DNA of 11,672 bases from assembly GCA_044349305.1 (NCBI GenBank), contig JBIKRF010000073.1, positions 1 through 11,672 of the forward strand, written 5' to 3'. Shown here one piece after another: positions 1 to 6,797 of the stretch; position 1 is the first letter of the stretch; each line of letters opens with the position of its first letter. The notes beneath the pieces are model-generated. The model ran no database searches. It had not been told where the DNA came from and saw nothing but the letters and a program-made list of their open reading frames with translations. This DNA is from CAIZGX01 sp044349305 (GTDB lineage: Bacteria; Bacteroidota; Bacteroidia; Flavobacteriales_D; Sanyastnellaceae). A program made the position numbers and the translations under genes.

Positions 1-59
1 AGAGATGCATTCAGTGCAAAAAGAAAACTCAAAAACAAATGAATTCTGTTGTGTTTCAT
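1..59 (-). CDS. 5' end of an exported protein gene (partial)
   Basis: The reverse strand opens with an ATG at 59 and reads MKHNRIHLFLSFLFALNAS before the window ends. A basic start followed by a run of Leu, Phe and Ala is the pattern of a Sec signal peptide, so the product is probably exported to the periplasm, outer membrane or outside. The mature part is not in the window, so no function can be given. An in-frame ATG at 80 would add seven residues (MNKICVP); I prefer 59 because it places the charged residues directly ahead of the hydrophobic core. The gene diverges from the permease gene starting at 154. Confidence 0.5.
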   Translation of the reverse strand, partial: MKHNRIHLFLSFLFALNAS

Positions 60-138
60 GGGCACACAAATTTTGTTCATTCTTAACTAAAATTGAACCG
101 AAATAAATGAAGTTAGTAACTTTCCAATGTCGAAGTCC

Positions 139-146
139 TAACTTTG
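139..146 (+). promoter_or_regulatory. -7 promoter box for the permease gene
   Basis: TAACTTTG is an exact match to the Bacteroidota -7 element TAnnTTTG and ends seven bases before the permease ATG. A second near copy, TAACTTTC, lies at 117-124. I see no convincing -33 TTG at the right distance, so the call rests on the box and its position. Confidence 0.45.
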
Positions 147-153
147 AGCCGCA

Positions 154-1683
154 ATGAAATCTTTTAAGCTAGCATCTTTCTTGGCTTTTCGCATGCTTCG
201 TGCGCGAGACAATGGGCGTATTTCGAAGCCTATTGTTCGCATTGCCATGTGGGGTGTGGCTATTGGCATTGCGCTTATGATACTTTCTCTCGCAGTGGTG
301 AAAGGATTTCAATCGGAGGTAAGACAAAAAGTAATTGGATTCGGAGGACATTTTCAAATTGTTTCGAATGGCGACAATGCAGCGCAGGAATCTGTTCCGT
401 TGCTATATGACAACAAGTTAATTGAAGACATCAAGCAAATTTCAGGAATTAAAAACGTCAGTGTATACGCTCAAAAGCCTGCTATTGTTGAATCAAAGGC
501 TGGATTATCGGGAGTGATTGCAAAAGGAATAGAAGAACAATACGATACCACTTTTTTGCACAGCGTGCTAACGCAAGGAAGAGTTATGAAACTGACTTAC
601 GAAGCAGATACACTTCCTGAAGCAGAAATAGTTTTGTCTGACTATATCGCTAATCGACTAGCGTTACAATTGGGACAGAAAATGAGTTTGTATATCGTGA
701 ACAGTGAAGATGATATTCAACAACAAAATTTCACACTGGTCGGCACGTATAAAACTGAATTGGAAGAGTACGACGAGAAATTCATTTTCGTGCACCTAGC
801 CTACCTTCAGCAATTTGGCGGTTGGGGACTTCAAGGACAAATAGTTGTAGACACGGCGACTGTTCCGCTCCTCACGTTTATTTCTCCTATTGGATTCGGA
901 AACAACGGCGAGTTTGAACAGCACTGGCTCGACGGAACGCCCGCAAAGGATCCCATCTATTATGTAGGTATGACAGACACCACATTTGGATTGGTTACAA
1001 CAGCTCCCTTTCAAATTGCAGACACCACTTATGTTCATTTAAAATTCCCGCCGCATGCAGAAAATGAATTCGTAACACCGCGATGGACCTATTCAAATCT
1101 TCGAGGTAGCGAAGTGAATTACATTGGTGGATATGAGGTTCAGGTTGAAAATTATGAAGCGCTTGAAAAAGTGAGAGACCCTTTGTGGGAGGCTATTCCA
1201 TACGATTTGTTCGTCATTCCACTCACCGATCGAAATCCGGAAATCTTTGCTTGGTTGGAAATGCTCGACGTGAATGTGATCATTATTGTGGTGCTTATGG
1301 TGGTGCTTTCCATTGTGAACATGACCTCGGCATTACTCATTCTAATTTTGGAAAGACAATCATTCATTGGAACATTAAAATCCATGGGATTACCGAATCC
1401 AATTTTGTTGCGCGTCTTCCTTTGGCACGCAGCGCACATCATTGGTAAGGGCGTTATTATTGGAAACATTTTGGGAATTGGGATTGCCCTTTTCCAAAAA
1501 TACACAGGTGTATTCAAGCTTGATCCAGCGAACTACTATGTTTCTGAAATTCCCATTCTCATGAACCCCATAGAGATCATCATTTTAAATGCGCTCACCC
1601 TTTGCGTGTGTGTGTTAGCGATGATTCTTCCTTCATTATATGTTTCTACTTTCCGTCCTGCAGAGTCGATTCGAAAAAATTAA
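154..1683 (+). CDS. FtsX/LolC-E family ABC transporter permease
   Basis: This is an inner-membrane permease subunit of the MacB/LolC-E/FtsX class. Its likely role is lipoprotein release or a related mechanotransmission task, powered by a separate LolD-type ATPase that is not in this window. The layout is diagnostic: a first membrane segment at about residues 28-50, a large periplasmic domain (about 51-370), then three segments at about 373-399, 424-447 and 472-497. The cytoplasmic loop after the second segment reads LERQSFIGTLKSMGL, and the C-terminus RPAESIRKN is typical of the family. At 509 residues it is longer than the roughly 400 usual for LolC/E; the excess seems to lie around residues 225-345 of the periplasmic domain. 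The start at 154 is supported by the -7 box just upstream. The family is clear; the exact substrate is not. Confidence 0.85.
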   Translation: MKSFKLASFLAFRMLRARDNGRISKPIVRIAMWGVAIGIALMILSLAVVKGFQSEVRQKVIGFGGHFQIVSNGDNAAQESVPLLYDNKLIEDIKQISGIKNVSVYAQKPAIVESKAGLSGVIAKGIEEQYDTTFLHSVLTQGRVMKLTYEADTLPEAEIVLSDYIANRLALQLGQKMSLYIVNSEDDIQQQNFTLVGTYKTELEEYDEKFIFVHLAYLQQFGGWGLQGQIVVDTATVPLLTFISPIGFGNNGEFEQHWLDGTPAKDPIYYVGMTDTTFGLVTTAPFQIADTTYVHLKFPPHAENEFVTPRWTYSNLRGSEVNYIGGYEVQVENYEALEKVRDPLWEAIPYDLFVIPLTDRNPEIFAWLEMLDVNVIIIVVLMVVLSIVNMTSALLILILERQSFIGTLKSMGLPNPILLRVFLWHAAHIIGKGVIIGNILGIGIALFQKYTGVFKLDPANYYVSEIPILMNPIEIIILNALTLCVCVLAMILPSLYVSTFRPAESIRKN

Positions 1684-1694
1684 ATCTCCTAACC

Positions 1695-1702
1695 TACCTT
1701 CG
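1695..1702 (+). promoter_or_regulatory. possible -7 box for the CBS-like gene
   Basis: TACCTTCG fits the TAnnTTYG form of the Bacteroidota -7 box and lies in the 23-base gap between the permease stop and the next ATG. It ends only four bases before that ATG, so a transcript from it would be nearly leaderless. The gene may also be read through from the permease promoter. Confidence 0.35.
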
Positions 1703-1706
1703 CATT

Positions 1707-2684
1707 ATGAAGTATCACGAAAACATTCTCGGCACCATTGGCAACACGCCTATGGTGAAATTAAATACCATTGTAAAAGACATTCCTGCTTTGGTTTTAG
1801 CCAAAGTTGAAACCTTCAATCCGGGTAACTCCATTAAAGACCGCATGGCTTTGAAGATGATTGAAGATGCTGAAAAAGATGGAAGATTGAAACCAGGGGG
1901 AACCATTATTGAAGGAACTTCAGGAAACACAGGAATGGGCTTGGCCATAGCGGCTATCATGAAAGGATACAAGTGTATTTTCACAAGTACCGATAAACAG
2001 AGTAAAGAGAAGTTCGATGCGCTTCGTGCCTTAGGTGCAGAAGTAATTGTTTGTCCAACCGATGTAGATCCGGAAGACCCTCGCTCATACTACAGCGTTT
2101 CTTCTCGTCTTGAAAAAGAAACACCAAATTCTTGGAAGCCGAATCAGTATGACAATCCGAGCAATGCTCAAGCGCATTACGAATCTACAGGTCCAGAGAT
2201 TTGGGATCAGACCGACGGTAAGATTACACACTTGGTTGTGGGTGTTGGAACTGGAGGAACCATTTCCGGAACTGCGCGTTTCTTGAAAGAAAAAAATCCG
2301 AATATTCAAGTACTTGGCATTGACACATACGGTTCAATCTTCAAGCAATACAAAGAAACAGGGAGCTACAGTAAGGATGAAATTTACACCTACGTTACCG
2401 AGGGTATTGGTGAAGATTTCCTTCCTGAAAATGTTGACTTCAATCTTATTGATCATTTCGAAAAAGTAACCGACAAAGACGCTGCAATCTACACGCGTAA
2501 AATTGCGAAAGAAGAAGGCATCTTCGCTGGAAACAGCGCTGGGTCAGCCATGGCTGGAATCATGCAAATGAAAGATCGCTTCAAAGAAGGAGATGTAGTA
2601 GTGGTAATTTTCCACGATCACGGCACTCGCTACTTGGGCAAGATGTTCAACGACGATTGGATGAAATCGAAAGGTTGGTTGTAA
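1707..2684 (+). CDS. PLP-dependent cystathionine beta-synthase / cysteine synthase family enzyme
   Basis: This is a fold-type II PLP enzyme of sulphur amino-acid metabolism. It joins serine or O-acetylserine to a thiol (homocysteine, giving cystathionine, or sulphide, giving cysteine) in the cytoplasm. The PLP lysine is K44 in NPGNSIKDR. The substrate-carboxylate loop TSGNTG is at 71-76, the phosphate-binding loop GTGGT at 181-185, and the pyridine-N serine region GNSAGSA at 275-281. SVSSRLEKE, NPSNAQAHYESTGPEI and EGIGEDFLP resemble cystathionine beta-synthase more than CysK or CysM. At 325 residues it ends after the catalytic domain and lacks the C-terminal pair of CBS (Bateman) regulatory domains common in longer homologues. 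I chose the ATG at 1707: extending to a TTG at 1602 would overlap the permease gene, and the added residues look non-homologous. Which reaction it favours cannot be told from sequence. Confidence 0.88.
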   Translation: MKYHENILGTIGNTPMVKLNTIVKDIPALVLAKVETFNPGNSIKDRMALKMIEDAEKDGRLKPGGTIIEGTSGNTGMGLAIAAIMKGYKCIFTSTDKQSKEKFDALRALGAEVIVCPTDVDPEDPRSYYSVSSRLEKETPNSWKPNQYDNPSNAQAHYESTGPEIWDQTDGKITHLVVGVGTGGTISGTARFLKEKNPNIQVLGIDTYGSIFKQYKETGSYSKDEIYTYVTEGIGEDFLPENVDFNLIDHFEKVTDKDAAIYTRKIAKEEGIFAGNSAGSAMAGIMQMKDRFKEGDVVVVIFHDHGTRYLGKMFNDDWMKSKGWL

Positions 2685-2701
2685 GAGTCTCACGACTCTT
2701 A
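2682..2701. repeat. hairpin containing both convergent stop codons
   Basis: TAAGAGTC (2682-2689) and GACTCTTA (2694-2701) form a perfect eight-base inverted repeat around the loop TCAC. The TAA of the rightward CBS-like gene (2682-2684) and the TAA of leftward rocD (2701-2699) are the outer bases of the two arms. There is no T-run on either side, so it is not a classical intrinsic terminator, but it may protect or help end both messages. Confidence 0.5.
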
Positions 2702-3937
2702 CTTCGCGTGAGCTTTAATGACGTTTGAAATAATTTCAACGCATTGCATAATCTCAACTTCAGTAATACACAATGGCGGAGCAAAACGAATAATGTTCCC
2801 GTGTGTTGGCTTCGCTAATAATCCTTTCTTAGCAAGGTCTACACAGATGTCCCAAGCTGCATGGCTGTCTTCGTGATCATCGATAACAACGGCATTCAAC
2901 AATCCTTTTCCGCGAACAAGCGTAACGAGTGAAACTTCGCTTTGAAGTTTTCTCATTTCACTTCTGAATAATTCACCTAAACGCTCTGAATTCTCTGCCA
3001 TGTTCTCATCGCGAAGAACTTCCAAAGCAGCAGTAGCTACTGCGCATGCCAATGGATTTCCACCGTAGGTGCTTCCGTGTTCACCAGGCTTGATGGTTAG
3101 CATTACTTCATTGCTGGAAAGAACCGCACTTACAGGTAAAACTCCACCTGAAAGCGCCTTTCCAAGAACCAAAATATCTGGCTTCACATTTTCGTGATCG
3201 CAAGCCAACATCTTACCTGTACGCGCCAATCCTGTTTGAACCTCATCTGCAATCATAAGCACATTGTACTTCGTGCAAAGTGCACGAACTCCTGCTAGAT
3301 ATCCTTCATGCGGAACAACGACACCTGCTTCGCCTTGAATAGGCTCGAACATGAATGCCGCAATATTTGAATCACTTGCTAAACAAGTTTCCAATGCATT
3401 TAAATCATTGTATGGAATGGACAGAAATCCGGGCATATACGGACCGAAACCTGCATAGCTACTTGGGTCTTGTGACGTTGAAATAGCTGCAAGTGTTCTT
3501 CCCCAAAAATTTCCTTCAACAAAAACAACTTTCGCTTGATTCTCCGCAATGCCTTTAACATTATATCCCCATTTACGAGCAAGCTTCACCGCAGTCTCTC
3601 CGCCTTCAACACCTGTATTCATGGGAAGAACTTTTTCATAACCGAAATATTCTGTGATGAACTTTTCGTAAGCTCCTAATTCGCTGTTATAAAACGCACG
3701 AGAAGTAAGTGTTACTTTCTCGGCTTGATCTTTCAATGCTTGAATAATTTTCGGATGGCAGTGTCCTTGGTTTACTGCAGAGTACGCCGAAAGAAAATCG
3801 AAATACTCTTTCCCCTCCAAATCCCACACCTTAACGCCTTTTCCCTTCGCAATTACAACCGGAATGGGGTGATAATTGTGCGCTCCATAATTGTCTTCCA
3901 AATCCATGGCTTGCGCCGAAGTAAGGTTCGTGTTCAT
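2699..3937 (-). CDS. rocD: ornithine--oxo-acid aminotransferase
   Basis: The enzyme moves the delta-amino group of ornithine to 2-oxoglutarate, giving glutamate-5-semialdehyde and glutamate, and so links arginine breakdown with proline and glutamate. It is a class III, fold-type I PLP aminotransferase of 412 residues, the usual length. Visible family marks are YGAHNYHPIPVV (17-28), FLSAYSAVNQGHCHP (48-62), TLTSRAFYN (76-84), the cofactor aspartate D231 in ADEVQTGLART, the PLP lysine K260 in LGKALSGG, and GEHGSTYGGNPLA (285-297). FDFLSAYSAVNQGHCHP separates it from acetylornithine aminotransferase (ArgD). The gene stands alone: it converges on the CBS-like gene and diverges from ndk across 64 bp. 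The ATG at 3937 fits the expected N-terminus. Confidence 0.95.
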   Translation of the reverse strand: MNTNLTSAQAMDLEDNYGAHNYHPIPVVIAKGKGVKVWDLEGKEYFDFLSAYSAVNQGHCHPKIIQALKDQAEKVTLTSRAFYNSELGAYEKFITEYFGYEKVLPMNTGVEGGETAVKLARKWGYNVKGIAENQAKVVFVEGNFWGRTLAAISTSQDPSSYAGFGPYMPGFLSIPYNDLNALETCLASDSNIAAFMFEPIQGEAGVVVPHEGYLAGVRALCTKYNVLMIADEVQTGLARTGKMLACDHENVKPDILVLGKALSGGVLPVSAVLSSNEVMLTIKPGEHGSTYGGNPLACAVATAALEVLRDENMAENSERLGELFRSEMRKLQSEVSLVTLVRGKGLLNAVVIDDHEDSHAAWDICVDLAKKGLLAKPTHGNIIRFAPPLCITEVEIMQCVEIISNVIKAHAK

Positions 3938-3953
3938 CTCATTTAATTTTCAG

Positions 3954-3961
3954 CGAATTTA
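3954..3961 (-). promoter_or_regulatory. weak -7-like box for rocD
   Basis: On the reverse strand this reads TAAATTCG, which fits the looser TAnnTTYG form of the -7 box. It ends 16 bases before the rocD ATG. No clear -33 element is visible. The 64-bp rocD-ndk gap must hold both divergent promoters. Confidence 0.25.
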
Positions 3962-3975
3962 GAATGGGAATGTTG

Positions 3976-3983
3976 TATTTTTG
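3976..3983 (+). promoter_or_regulatory. -7 promoter box for ndk
   Basis: TATTTTTG matches TAnnTTTG exactly and lies 18 bases before the ndk ATG. The surrounding TTGTATTTTTG is almost the same as TTGTATTTTCG ahead of tyrS, which supports a shared housekeeping promoter form. Confidence 0.55.
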
Positions 3984-4001
3984 CAATCCAAAATATTTAT
4001 T

Positions 4002-4421
4002 ATGTCAGGAAATCGCACTTTTACGATGATTAAACCAGATGCAACAGCAGCTGGCAACACAGGAAAAATCATTGACAAAATCATTGAAGCAGGATTCTCT
4101 ATCCGCGCAATGAAATTGACTCAACTTACCAAAGAAGATGCTTCTCGTTTTTACGAGGTTCACAAAGAGCGTCCATTCTACGGAGAATTAGTAGAATACA
4201 TGACTAGCGGTCCTATCGTGGCAGCTATTCTTGAAAAAGATAACGCAGTTGAAAGCTTCAGAACACTTATTGGTGCTACTGACCCTTCAAAAGCAGACGA
4301 AGGAACTATCCGTCGCATGTTTGCTACAAGCATTGCTGCGAACGCCGTTCACGGTTCAGATAGCGACGAGAATGCAGCCATTGAAGGTTCATTCTTTTTC
4401 TCTAAGCGCGAGCAAGTTTAA
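4002..4421 (+). CDS. ndk: nucleoside diphosphate kinase
   Basis: It transfers the gamma-phosphate of ATP to nucleoside diphosphates through a phosphohistidine and so balances the NTP and dNTP pools. The 139-residue protein is a standard bacterial Ndk. It has RTFTMIKPDA near the start (catalytic K11), HKERPFY at 54-60, RTLIGATDP at 87-95, GTIRRMFA at 101-108, and the active-site H117 in NAVHGSDS, the family signature. The start is the ATG at 4002, giving MSGNRTF; a TTG seven codons upstream would overlap the promoter box and was not used. The gene is monocistronic, with a promoter box close upstream and a strong terminator 25 bases after its stop. Confidence 0.97.
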   Translation: MSGNRTFTMIKPDATAAGNTGKIIDKIIEAGFSIRAMKLTQLTKEDASRFYEVHKERPFYGELVEYMTSGPIVAAILEKDNAVESFRTLIGATDPSKADEGTIRRMFATSIAANAVHGSDSDENAAIEGSFFFSKREQV

Positions 4422-4445
4422 GTTTTAAACAAAAACTGAAAAAAC

Positions 4446-4486
4446 ATCGGGAGCTCGCTTTAATTAGCAGCTCCCGATTTATTTTT
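4446..4486 (+). terminator. intrinsic terminator of ndk
   Basis: ATCGGGAGCT (4446-4455) pairs perfectly with AGCTCCCGAT (4469-4478). A bulged C and a further three pairs (GCT with AGC) close on the loop TTAATT. The stem is followed by a T-rich tract to 4486. The end of the T-tract is shared with the -7 box of icd. Confidence 0.85.
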
Positions 4487-4487
4487 G
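4480..4487 (+). promoter_or_regulatory. -7 promoter box for icd inside the ndk T-tract
   Basis: TATTTTTG is an exact -7 match and lies 19 bases before the icd ATG, nearly the same arrangement as at ndk. It consists of the last bases of the ndk terminator T-tract. Any -33 element would have to lie in the terminator hairpin, where the closest candidate is TTTA at 4459-4462. Confidence 0.45.
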
Positions 4488-4506
4488 TACCCTAATTAAT
4501 CAAGAC

Positions 4507-5733
4507 ATGAATAAAATCAAAGTAGCCAATCCGATTGTTGAAATGGATGGCGATGAAATGACTCGAATCATTTGGAAATACATCAAAGACAAATTAATTC
4601 TTCCATACGTAGAGCTTGACATTAAATATTTCGATTTAGGAATTGAAAATCGTGATGCTACTGAAGACCGCGTAACTGTTGAGTCTGCAGAAGCTACCTT
4701 GAAATACAACGTTGCGGTTAAATGCGCAACCATCACTCCTGATGAAGCACGTGTTCAAGAATTCGGTTTGAAGAAAATGTGGAAGTCACCAAACGGAACC
4801 ATTCGAAACATCGTAGGTGGAACTGTTTTCCGTGAGCCAATCATTTGCAACAACATCCCGAAGTTGGTTCCAGGTTGGACCAAGCCTATTAACATTGGTC
4901 GTCATGCATTCGGTGATCAGTACCGTGCAACAGACAGCACCATCAAAGGAAAAGGAAAATTAACCATGACCTTCACACCGGAAGACGGCGGAGAAACTAA
5001 GTCTTGGGAAGTATACAATTTCGAAGGAGATGGCGTAGCAATGGCTATGTACAACACAGACGAAAGCATTTACGGTTTCGCTCGCAGTTGCTTCAACCAA
5101 GCCATCATGCGCAACTGGAATTTATACTTCTCTTCGAAAAACACCATTTTAAAGCATTACGACGGACGCTTCAAAGACATCTTTGAAGAAGTTTATCAAA
5201 ATGAATTCAAATCGAAATTCGCTGAGTTAGGTATCACCTACGAACACCGCTTAATAGACGACATGGTTGCTTTCTGTTTGAAGAGCGATGGTGGTTTTGT
5301 TTGGGCATGTAAGAACTACGACGGAGACGTTCAAAGTGATATCGTAGCGCAAGGATTCGGTTCTTTAGGACTTATGACTTCTGCATTGATTACTCCAGAT
5401 GGAATGACTATGGAAGCGGAAGCAGCTCACGGAACTGTGACCCGTCACTACCGTCAGCACCAACAAGGAAAGAAAACTTCAACAAACCCTATTGCTTCTA
5501 TTTTCGCATGGACTCAAGGTCTTGCGTTCCGCGGAAAATTAGACAACAACCAAGAGTTAATCACATTCGCTCAAACACTTGAGAAAGTATGTGTTGATTT
5601 GGTTCAAGGAGGAAAGATGACTAAAGATCTAGCAGTGTGTATTCACGGTTCTGAAACACGTGAAGAGCATTATTTAACGACTGAAGATTTCTTAGACGCG
5701 ATTGATCAAGAATTGAAAAACAGAATTTCTTAA
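4507..5733 (+). CDS. icd: NADP-dependent isocitrate dehydrogenase, eukaryote-like dimeric type
   Basis: It oxidatively decarboxylates isocitrate to 2-oxoglutarate in the TCA cycle and makes NADPH. The 408 residues read closely like human IDH1/IDH2 and unlike the E. coli enzyme: VEMDGDEMTRIIW (11-23), YDLGIENRDAT-like text at 41-52, VKCATITPDE (71-80), and MWKSPNGTIRNIVGGTVFREPI (91-112). The substrate arginines R100, R109 and R132 fall at the same numbers as in human IDH1. Y139 and K211 are the catalytic pair, the metal aspartates lie in LIDDMVA (249-255) and YDGDVQSD (271-278), and the NADP-binding stretch is HGTVTRHYR (308-316). The stop overlaps the stop of the convergent kinase gene by four bases, and its terminator lies within that gene. 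Confidence 0.96.
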   Translation: MNKIKVANPIVEMDGDEMTRIIWKYIKDKLILPYVELDIKYFDLGIENRDATEDRVTVESAEATLKYNVAVKCATITPDEARVQEFGLKKMWKSPNGTIRNIVGGTVFREPIICNNIPKLVPGWTKPINIGRHAFGDQYRATDSTIKGKGKLTMTFTPEDGGETKSWEVYNFEGDGVAMAMYNTDESIYGFARSCFNQAIMRNWNLYFSSKNTILKHYDGRFKDIFEEVYQNEFKSKFAELGITYEHRLIDDMVAFCLKSDGGFVWACKNYDGDVQSDIVAQGFGSLGLMTSALITPDGMTMEAEAAHGTVTRHYRQHQQGKKTSTNPIASIFAWTQGLAFRGKLDNNQELITFAQTLEKVCVDLVQGGKMTKDLAVCIHGSETREEHYLTTEDFLDAIDQELKNRIS

Positions 5734-6797
5734 AGAGGAAATCTAATTACTGTTTGAAACCCATTTTCTAAATGGGTTTCTTTTTTTCCCTTAAGTTGTG
5801 ACACAAAAATATCGATCAACTGGAATCCTTTTCCGGGCTGGGTTTCAAGCATCGGAATGCTGTGATCACAAACTGAAAAATTAATTTCCTCATCTTTCTT
5901 AAAAAAGGAAATTGACAATTTCGGAGCGTTTGTATGAGCGAGGCTGTGCTTTATGGCATTCGTTAATAACTCATGCAATAGCATTGAAAGTGGCACTATG
6001 CGCTCGCCAGTCAATGACATTTCGTCAATTTGAACATCTAAATCGACCTTACCTTTTAGGTTATAAAACTCAAGCAAGATTGCTATCAAATCGTTGAAGT
6101 ATTTCTTGATAGAGAGCTCAGAGTACAAATCACTTTTGTACATACTTTCGTGTATCAACGCTATCGATTTAATTCGAGATTGTATACTCCACAGTGTGTC
6201 TTTAACTTCTGAAAATTGAGTGTGCGCAACTTCTATTTCTAATAAACTTGAAATAAACGCTAAGTTGTTTTTGACACGGTGATGAACCTCTCCTAAAAGA
6301 TAAGTCAATTCACTATTCTTAAGAATTAGCTGCTCATTTTTATGTTCCACTTTCTCATACAAATTTGTCACATCTCTGAGCGCCGCTTGATTCGCGCTCT
6401 GAGCAAAGACAAATTCATACATGGTATCATGAATGGGAAAGTCATTAATTGTTAAATTATAATCTTTGATTAAATAATTCGAATTAATAATCGGATTGCA
6501 GATAAAAAAGAAACTATCATCTATGGCGTGAACACCTGATTTGTATCGTTGATTTTTATTTTTCACGGAAAGAAAAACCAATTCATCGAAAGACGCATTT
6601 TCTGCGGATAGCTTTGAAACAACATCATGAAATGGCTTAGACAATGAAAAAAGCTCCTCGACTTGGCAGTTGGAAATATTGTTCCCTAAGGCTTTATCTA
6701 ATAATGCCGATGAATACATCACTTTTCCATAACGATCCACTTTGAAGTAAAGTGGAGCCGTTCGTTGCAAGATATTTTCAAGAGAGCTTAAGACCAT
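5730..6797 (-). CDS. HNOBA-domain sensor histidine kinase (HisKA_2 type), H-NOX partner
   Basis: This 355-residue soluble protein has no membrane segment. Residues about 10-130 look like the HNOBA (haem-NO-binding-associated, PAS-like) domain of soluble guanylate cyclase. In particular FFICNPIINSNYLIKDYNLTINDFPIHD (97-124) mirrors the cyclase region around LFLCSPSV and LSDIPLHD. Residues about 132-168 are a likely coiled coil. A HisKA_2 dimerisation box follows: GEVHHRVKNNLAFISSLLE (169-187), with H173 before the Arg as the expected phospho-acceptor. The ATPase domain has the N-box HELLTNAIKH (275-284) and a GKGFQLI element (322-328). Oddly, the G1 box reads DHSIPM (311-316) instead of the usual D-x-G-x-G. 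Its ATG overlaps the H-NOX stop by 10 bases, indicating translational coupling and a direct partnership. No receiver domain or response regulator is encoded nearby. Confidence 0.85.
   Translation of the reverse strand: MVLSSLENILQRTAPLYFKVDRYGKVMYSSALLDKALGNNISNCQVEELFSLSKPFHDVVSKLSAENASFDELVFLSVKNKNQRYKSGVHAIDDSFFFICNPIINSNYLIKDYNLTINDFPIHDTMYEFVFAQSANQAALRDVTNLYEKVEHKNEQLILKNSELTYLLGEVHHRVKNNLAFISSLLEIEVAHTQFSEVKDTLWSIQSRIKSIALIHESMYKSDLYSELSIKKYFNDLIAILLEFYNLKGKVDLDVQIDEMSLTGERIVPLSMLLHELLTNAIKHSLAHTNAPKLSISFFKKDEEINFSVCDHSIPMLETQPGKGFQLIDIFVSQLKGKKETHLENGFQTVIRFPL
5756..5787 (+). terminator. icd terminator embedded in the kinase coding sequence
   Basis: GAAACCCATTT (5756-5766) and AAATGGGTTTC (5770-5780) form a perfect 11-base stem with a three-base loop, followed directly by seven Ts. 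This is a textbook rho-independent terminator 22 bases after the icd stop. On the other strand the same bases encode KETHLENGFQ near the C-terminus of the histidine kinase, so they serve two roles. On the reverse strand no T-run follows, so it should act only on icd. Confidence 0.85.

Noticed and set aside
1152..1517. Long reverse-strand reading frame opposite the permease gene (and similar frames opposite icd, rocD and tyrS)
   Set aside because: It lies wholly within a well-supported gene on the other strand and shows no recognisable motif or start signal.
1602..1706. TTG start extending the CBS-like protein by 35 residues
   Set aside because: It would overlap the permease gene by over 80 bases, and the added residues do not resemble the enzyme family, which begins near MKYHENILGTIGNTP.
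2682..2701. Hairpin as a classical intrinsic terminator
   Set aside because: There is no T-run after the stem on either strand; it is listed only as an inverted repeat.
3981..4001. TTG start for ndk at 3981
   Set aside because: It overlaps the -7 promoter box, and Ndk proteins start close to the RTFTMIKPDA motif, as the ATG at 4002 gives.
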